A stretch of 9,595 bases of DNA from JBBPZA01 sp038330095 (lineage in GTDB: Bacteria; Actinomycetota; Thermoleophilia; Solirubrobacterales; Solirubrobacteraceae). This document shows, piece after piece, positions 5,431 to 9,595 of the stretch; within the stretch, counting starts at the first letter, position 1, and each line of letters begins with the position of its first letter. The notes under the pieces were generated by a model. It saw only the letters and a program-made list of their open reading frames with translations. It was not told where the DNA came from and made no database searches. The DNA is taken from assembly GCA_038330095.1 (NCBI GenBank), contig JBBQNQ010000092.1:1-9595 (forward strand). The letters run 5' to 3'. The translations under genes were made by a program, and so were the position numbers.

Positions 5431-8022
5431 CTACAGCGTCCGCACGGCCAGCGCGAACGCGTCGGTCATCACGTAGGCCTTCAGGCGCGCCGGCAGACGC
5501 GCGTCGCGCGGAATCGTGAGGCGGACCTCGCGCAGGTCTCCGCGCGCGTCGGCGATCGAGCGGGCCGCGCGCCGGAAGTCGAGGGGCACCGGTGCGCCCG
5601 TTCGGGCGTCGGTCAACAGGATCGAGGCGAGGTGGCTCCGGACGGGGTAGCGCGCACCGAGGGCGAGCGCGAGCCTGGCCACGACCGAGCCGTCGCGAGA
5701 AGCGCCCGGACGGTTGAGCGTGAGCTCGGCGAGTCGCACCCCCGCGGGCCGGCGGTTGGCCTCGCCGCGTGGGTCATACCGCGTCGTGAGGTAGGTGCCG
5801 CTGGCGGCCAGCGTGCCGGAGCGGTTGCACAGGCCGGTGAGCGGCAGGAGGGCGCCGTAGACGGGGACGTCCGCGCAGGTGACCTCGCCGTAGAGGCTTT
5901 GGCCGCGCATTCGCCCGTCGGATCCGAGCCGACCGCGGAACTCCAGGCGCCGCAGCGGCACGTCGCCGAAAGTAAAGGTGAGGTTGACGTCTCGGGCGCT
6001 GACGATCAGCGCGTCGTCGCGGTAGCGGCCGTAAAGGGGGAAGGCCAGCGTTCCCTTCGGGTCCGCGACCGGAACCCCGCGGCCGTCGCGCCGGGCGGCC
6101 AGGGCCCACAGGAGGATGGAGCCCTCGCCGCGCGCGTCGGGCGGCGAGCGGTCGACGGTCCCGACGATCAGGTCGTAGAAGTCAAAGCCGATCTGGTTGA
6201 GGCTCGGGAGCATGGGTGGGAGCGGCACCGCGAGCCGCGTGAGGCTCAACGCGCCGACCTTCGCGCGCCCTCTCTCGAGCGCCAGCGGACCCCCCGCGCG
6301 CGCTGTGCGGAAGCGGATGGTGCTGCCGAAGCGCCCCGCCTTGCGCGCGCCCTCGATCGTGTTGGCCACCGGGGTTCCCCCCGCCGCGTAGGCGCCGACG
6401 ACGCGCACCCGGTAGTCGGTGCCCGGCCGCAGGAAGCCCTTCGGGACGATCTGCAGGAAGTGCCCGTCGCCAGAGGGCTGCGCGGTGAAGGCGAAGCGCG
6501 GGCTGGTCCTGACCAGCCTCGACGGGGAGGCGCCGCCCATCATCGAGGCGTCGACGGTCTCTCCGCCCCGCCGGACGACCAGCCGCCCGGTGAGCATCGT
6601 CGCGGCGGGCAGCGTGCCACGCAGGCGCGCCAGCGTGTTGCCGCCGGGGGTCACCGGGAGGACGCGGGTGAGGCGCTCGCCGAACGCCTCGCCGGGGCGC
6701 GTGTCGCAGCGAGCGTCGGCGGGGCGGCGCAGGCAGTAGTCGTAGGGGACGTAGACCAGCCGGCCGTGCTCCCCGCCGACGTAGACGCCGCGTGTGCCCA
6801 GCGCCGGTGAGCCGTTGAGGTCGTTGCGGTCGCGCAGCGCGCCCACCCGCGGGGTGGTGTCGAACGACCAGCGGCGCCGGCCGGTGCGCGCGTCGAGCGC
6901 GTACAGCGAGCCGTTGGAGGAGCCGACGTAGAGGATCCGCCCGCCCTCGCCCGCCGGCGCACGGCCGAGCACCGGAGAAGAGCGGATCGGATCGCCGGTG
7001 TCATAGCGCCACTGCAGCCGGCCCGACGGGCTCAGGGCATACACCGAGCCGTCGGTCGAGGCGACGTAGATCGCTTTCACGTCCCCGCGCTCGTCCTCGC
7101 TCAGCGCGGGCGAGGCGTAGACGTGGTCGCTTGTGTTGAACGACCAGCGTTCGCGGCCCGTGCGCGCGTCGAGCGCGTAGAGCTTGCTGTCGAAGGAGCC
7201 GACGTACAGTGTCGACCCGTCGCGGCTGAGCGCCGGCGAGGAGGTGTTGAAGCCCGGTGTCGAGAAGGACCACAGCCTGCGCCCCTGCGGGTCGAGCGAG
7301 TAGACGTTGAAGTCCAGCGAGGCCCAGAACGTCCGCCCGTCGCGCGTCATGGCCGGCGCCGTCCAGACCGAGTTGCCGGCCTGGAAGACCCAGCGCTGCG
7401 TGCCGTCGGGATTGATCGCGTAGGCGCCGCCGCCGGTGTTGCCGGCGTAGATCACGCCGCCGAAGCCGGTCACCGCGTTGCCCTCCCACCAGTTCACCAG
7501 CTGGCCGGTCGCTGGACCGCGAGAGGGCCGGTAGGTCCAGACGATCCGGCGCCGGCGCGAGAGGGGCGCCGGATCGGTGCGCAGCCGGTAGAGCCGCTCG
7601 TCGCCCGAGCCGACGGTCAGCGGGCTGCTCCCGAGGCGCGGGTCGTAGCGCCCCAGGGTCGCCGCCGAGTCGATGATCTCCCCGGTCTTGAAGCGCCAGC
7701 GCAGCCGGCCGTCGCGGGCGACGGCGTAGAGATAGGTGTCGGCTGATCCGACGTAGATCGTCCCCTCCGCGTCGATGACGGGAGTCGAGAAGATGCCCTT
7801 GCCGGTCTCAAAGGACCACGGCCGCTCCCCGCGCCGGAAGCGCGCGCGGATTGGGCTGCTCGCGGTGTTGCGCCGGTCGCGGCGCATCGACGGCCACGGC
7901 GAGCCGGCCTGCACGGGGACGTCGTAGGCGTAGCGATCGGACCGAGCGCTCGCGGCCGTGGCGCCGAGCGCCGCGGGGGCGGACAGGGCGCACGCGGCCA
8001 GGGCAAGCGAGCGGCGGCGCAC
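5431..8022 (-). CDS. Exported eight-repeat PQQ-like beta-propeller protein with large unknown C-terminal half
   Basis: 863 residues, GTG 8022-8020 to TAG 5433-5431. MRRR plus a hydrophobic stretch and ATAASA near residue 26 form a signal peptide; LAAC (8-11) resembles a lipobox but the preceding hydrophobic stretch is too short, so cleavage by signal peptidase I is preferred. A WPSMRRDRRNTASSP segment (43-57), common at the start of such propellers, is followed by eight tryptophan docking repeats (W69, W109, W162, W211, W251, W293, W338, W385) with YALDxxTGRxxW-type blades to about residue 425. This matches PQQ-like/BamB-type WD-like propellers; no enzymatic PQQ site is evident, so a scaffold or binding role outside the membrane is inferred. 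Residues 430-863 contain two cysteine pairs (430/439, 716/732), an Ig- or fibronectin-like stretch (about 455-575) and a beta-rich end I do not recognise. It stands divergent from the cyclase. Confidence 0.8.
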   Translation of the reverse strand: MRRRSLALAACALSAPAALGATAASARSDRYAYDVPVQAGSPWPSMRRDRRNTASSPIRARFRRGERPWSFETGKGIFSTPVIDAEGTIYVGSADTYLYAVARDGRLRWRFKTGEIIDSAATLGRYDPRLGSSPLTVGSGDERLYRLRTDPAPLSRRRRIVWTYRPSRGPATGQLVNWWEGNAVTGFGGVIYAGNTGGGAYAINPDGTQRWVFQAGNSVWTAPAMTRDGRTFWASLDFNVYSLDPQGRRLWSFSTPGFNTSSPALSRDGSTLYVGSFDSKLYALDARTGRERWSFNTSDHVYASPALSEDERGDVKAIYVASTDGSVYALSPSGRLQWRYDTGDPIRSSPVLGRAPAGEGGRILYVGSSNGSLYALDARTGRRRWSFDTTPRVGALRDRNDLNGSPALGTRGVYVGGEHGRLVYVPYDYCLRRPADARCDTRPGEAFGERLTRVLPVTPGGNTLARLRGTLPAATMLTGRLVVRRGGETVDASMMGGASPSRLVRTSPRFAFTAQPSGDGHFLQIVPKGFLRPGTDYRVRVVGAYAAGGTPVANTIEGARKAGRFGSTIRFRTARAGGPLALERGRAKVGALSLTRLAVPLPPMLPSLNQIGFDFYDLIVGTVDRSPPDARGEGSILLWALAARRDGRGVPVADPKGTLAFPLYGRYRDDALIVSARDVNLTFTFGDVPLRRLEFRGRLGSDGRMRGQSLYGEVTCADVPVYGALLPLTGLCNRSGTLAASGTYLTTRYDPRGEANRRPAGVRLAELTLNRPGASRDGSVVARLALALGARYPVRSHLASILLTDARTGAPVPLDFRRAARSIADARGDLREVRLTIPRDARLPARLKAYVMTDAFALAVRTL

Positions 8023-8040
8023 GCGTCACTTCTACCACCG

Positions 8041-8069
8041 TTCACCCCGCCCCGTGCGCCGTCTACGCT
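8041..8069 (+). promoter_or_regulatory. Probable promoter of the cyclase fusion gene
   Basis: TTCACC (8041-8046) and TACGCT (8064-8069) are separated by 17 bases, as in a housekeeping sigma promoter. Transcription would start near 8076, about five bases before ATG 8081, which has no Shine-Dalgarno sequence. The whole site lies in the 58-bp divergent gap, so it may interact with the promoter of the propeller gene. On the minus strand TTGACA occurs at 8078-8073, but no -10 stands at the right distance. Confidence 0.45.
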
Positions 8070-8080
8070 GGCTGTCAACC

Positions 8081-9394
8081 ATGCAGATCCCCGAGACGCA
8101 GTACGCGCACGCCGGCGAGGTCCGCATCGCCTATCAGGTGTTCGGCGAGGGGGCGGTCGAGGTAGTCACCTGCGGCGGGCCGGCCGGCCACGTGGAGCTG
8201 TTCTGGGAGTCGCCCCACGTCCGCCGCTACTTCGAGCGCATGGGCACCTTCGCGCGGATGGCGATCTTCGACCGCCGTGGCACCGGCGCCTCCGATCCCT
8301 CCGACGGCCCTCCCTCCATCGAGCAGTACACGGACGACCTCGGCGCGGTGATCGATGCCTGCGGCTTCGAGCGCCCCGCTTTGGCGGGCGGGGCGGAGGG
8401 TGGGCGGATGTGCGCGCTGTTCGCCGCCGAGCACCCCGAGCGCGTGTCCAAGTTGGTGCTCACCGGCGTCGCCGCAAGCGGGGCGGCCGTCCTGCCCCCG
8501 GCGATCCGGGCACGGATGGAGGAGGTCATCGAGTCATCCTGGGGCAAGGGCGAGCTCGTGGGCGTGTACGCCCCGAGCATGGCGGGCGACGAGAGCTTCC
8601 GTCGCTGGATGGGCCGCCTGGAGCGCAACGCCGTCTCGCCCCGGGGCGCGCGGGAGATCATGGGTGTCTCCGCCGAGAGCGACATCCGCGCCGCCCTCCC
8701 GAAGATCCAGGCGCCGACGCTGATCCTCCACCGCCACGACGACACCCTCGTCCCGCTCGAGGAGGGTCGGAAGCTGGCGGAGGCGATCCCGGACGCCCGC
8801 CTGGTCGTCGTGCCCGGCGTGGACAACATGGGCTGGGTCGGCGACGTCGACGCGCTGCTCGACGAGACCGAGGAGTTCCTCACGGGGCGGCGAGGAGTCC
8901 GCCAGCCCGACCGGGTGCTGGGCACCGTGCTCTTCACCGACATCGTGGGCTCCACCGCGGTCGCCGCGCGGCTGAGCGACCGCCGCTGGCGCGACCTGCT
9001 GACCGAGCATCACGACGCGGTCCGCGAGGAGGTCGAACGGGCGGGCGGGCGGGTCGTCAAGACGCTCGGCGACGGAGTGCTCGCGCAGTTCGACAGCCCG
9101 ACCGCAGCCCTGCGCGCCGCGCCGGCGGCGATGGAGGCCGTCGAACCGCTGGGGCTGCGCCTGCGCGCGGGCGCGCACACGGGCGAGATCGAGCTCCTGG
9201 GCGACGACGTCGGCGGCCTCGCCGTACACATCGGCGCGCGCGTGGCGGCCAGCGCCGAGGCGGGCGAGATCTGGGTGACCGGGACGATCAAGGACATCCT
9301 CATCGCCTCGGGCCTGCACTTCGAGCCCCGCGGCACCCACGACCTCAAGGGCGTGCCCGGCGAGTGGCCGCTGTACGCGCTGGACGGCGCGTAG
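8081..9394 (+). CDS. Alpha/beta-hydrolase fused to class III adenylate/guanylate cyclase
   Basis: 437 residues from ATG 8081 to TAG 9392-9394. The ATG follows a promoter-like site and starts the family-typical N-terminus; the frame is open upstream but compositionally odd. Residues about 1-268 are an alpha/beta-hydrolase fold: DRRGTGASD (64-72), the nucleophile-elbow region LAGGAEGG (101-108), and TLILHRHDDTLVP (213-225). Residues about 278-435 are a class III cyclase: FTDIVGST (285-292) with metal Asp 287, VVKTLGDG (325-332) with Lys 327 and metal Asp 331, and a transition-state arginine in HIGAR (Arg 387). The architecture matches Mycobacterium tuberculosis Rv1900c. It should make cAMP or cGMP in the cytoplasm as a dimer. 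Odd: the elbow serine is Ala 105 and the usual histidine is Asn 249, so the hydrolase part is probably inactive and may act as a sensor. His 383 replaces the canonical Asn of cyclases, common in this subfamily as I recall. Confidence 0.88.
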   Translation: MQIPETQYAHAGEVRIAYQVFGEGAVEVVTCGGPAGHVELFWESPHVRRYFERMGTFARMAIFDRRGTGASDPSDGPPSIEQYTDDLGAVIDACGFERPALAGGAEGGRMCALFAAEHPERVSKLVLTGVAASGAAVLPPAIRARMEEVIESSWGKGELVGVYAPSMAGDESFRRWMGRLERNAVSPRGAREIMGVSAESDIRAALPKIQAPTLILHRHDDTLVPLEEGRKLAEAIPDARLVVVPGVDNMGWVGDVDALLDETEEFLTGRRGVRQPDRVLGTVLFTDIVGSTAVAARLSDRRWRDLLTEHHDAVREEVERAGGRVVKTLGDGVLAQFDSPTAALRAAPAAMEAVEPLGLRLRAGAHTGEIELLGDDVGGLAVHIGARVAASAEAGEIWVTGTIKDILIASGLHFEPRGTHDLKGVPGEWPLYALDGA

Positions 9395-9439
9395 CCCGGC
9401 TTCGAGGGGCGAGAGAGATTCGGGGGGTGGGGCGAACTC

Positions 9440-9456
9440 CGGTCGATATGCGACCG
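9440..9456. repeat. Short hairpin between the cyclase and the transposase fragment
   Basis: CGGTCG-ATATG-CGACCG is a 6-bp perfect stem with a 5-base loop, 45 bases after the cyclase stop. No T tract follows, so it is a weak terminator candidate; it could also belong to the end of the adjacent insertion sequence. The rest of 9395-9484 shows no gene. Confidence 0.35.
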
Positions 9457-9484
9457 CAGTGCGTATCCGGTTGGCTCAGGTTGC

Positions 9485-9595
9485 CTAGGCGGCGTGGGTT
9501 GTGATGTCGGTGTAGGTGCTGGGGCGGTGTTGGGTGCTGAGGCCGAGCAGGGTCTGGAAGGCGGCCATCGGGGTCTTGCGGCGGTTGTGGCGAAA
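9485..9595 (-). CDS. Probable transposase, C-terminal 36 residues
   Basis: The minus-strand frame enters from the right edge and ends at TAG 9487-9485. The visible residues begin with FRHNRRKTPMAAFQ, which has the basic NRR-x-TP-x-A-F pattern found near the end of DDE-type transposase and integrase cores, where a run of basic residues is followed by a TP-x-A motif. The last ten residues are polar and Thr-rich. The insertion-sequence family cannot be fixed from this piece, and no matching terminal inverted repeat could be defined because the other end is outside the window. Its position just past the cyclase gene indicates an insertion sequence at this side of the region. Other DNA-binding proteins could end similarly, so the call is moderate. 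Confidence 0.45.
   Translation of the reverse strand, partial: FRHNRRKTPMAAFQTLLGLSTQHRPSTYTDITTHAA

Noticed and set aside
3615..5519. Long plus-strand frame across marR and the exporter
   Set aside because: It is Arg/Pro/His-rich, lacks domain motifs and overlaps two well-supported genes in another frame; typical of high-GC shadow frames.
5416..6810. Long plus-strand frame antisense to the propeller gene
   Set aside because: Composition is that of an antisense shadow and no motif is visible, while the minus strand encodes clear propeller repeats and a signal peptide.
6880..7185. Near-identical DNA repeats around 6884-6905 and 7159-7182
   Set aside because: They encode the repeated YALDARTGR blade motif of the propeller and are explained by the protein repeat.
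7990..8000. Lipobox-like LAAC at residues 8-11 of the propeller protein
   Set aside because: Too little hydrophobic sequence lies before the cysteine, and a better signal peptidase I site follows at ATAASA.
8410..9504. Plus-strand frame inside the cyclase gene
   Set aside because: Arg/Pro/Gly-rich out-of-frame shadow of the hydrolase-cyclase fusion.

Overview
The window looks like a metagenomic or draft contig made of two unrelated pieces. Bases 1 to about 540 have moderate GC and carry the end of a TRAP-transporter small permease (DctQ) followed by the first 30 codons of its large permease (DctM); this gene order and base composition suggest a proteobacterium. From about 541 to the end the DNA is very GC-rich, with GC-dominated third codon positions. 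It carries actinobacterial-type genes: a CPYCHGWE thioredoxin-reductase-like flavoprotein, small acidic proteins, a MarR/DHA2 pair, a PQQ-type propeller protein and an alpha/beta-hydrolase-cyclase fusion. My inference is a soil actinobacterium, possibly of the Thermoleophilia/Solirubrobacterales type; this rests on general resemblance, not on a search. The two pieces meet at a GCCGGC hexamer (535-540), where both dctM (+) and the flavoprotein (-) are cut off mid-domain.

Layout. 1-540: dctQ end, a 183-bp gap holding a 110-bp hairpin element between 10-bp direct repeats (287-416), then the dctM start. 535-1329 (-): truncated FAD/NAD(P)-dependent oxidoreductase. 1475-2701: four small proteins of unknown function (57 aa membrane protein, 121 aa acidic protein, 65 aa protein on the minus strand, 93 aa protein); the 121 and 65 aa proteins are tail to tail and look distantly related. 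2705-3304 (-): secreted protein of unknown function. 3437-5412 (+): MarR-family regulator overlapping a 14-TM DHA2-type drug exporter, a classic self-regulated efflux operon. 5431-8022 (-): 863-residue exported protein with an eight-repeat PQQ-like propeller and a large C-terminal half I do not recognise. 8081-9394 (+), divergent from it across 58 bp: alpha/beta-hydrolase fused to a class III adenylate/guanylate cyclase, in which the hydrolase has lost the nucleophile serine and the histidine while the cyclase keeps its metal and substrate residues. 9485-9595 (-): C-terminal end of a probable transposase running off the edge.

Several plus-strand genes lack a Shine-Dalgarno sequence and instead have a TANNCT hexamer 6-11 bases before the start codon, consistent with leaderless or near-leaderless transcripts; several minus-strand genes have a clear Shine-Dalgarno sequence. 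No rRNA, tRNA or CRISPR array was seen. I did not find a convincing new multi-gene system. The items most worth a second look are the dctQ-dctM hairpin element, the dead-hydrolase cyclase, the chimeric junction, and the related pair of small proteins.
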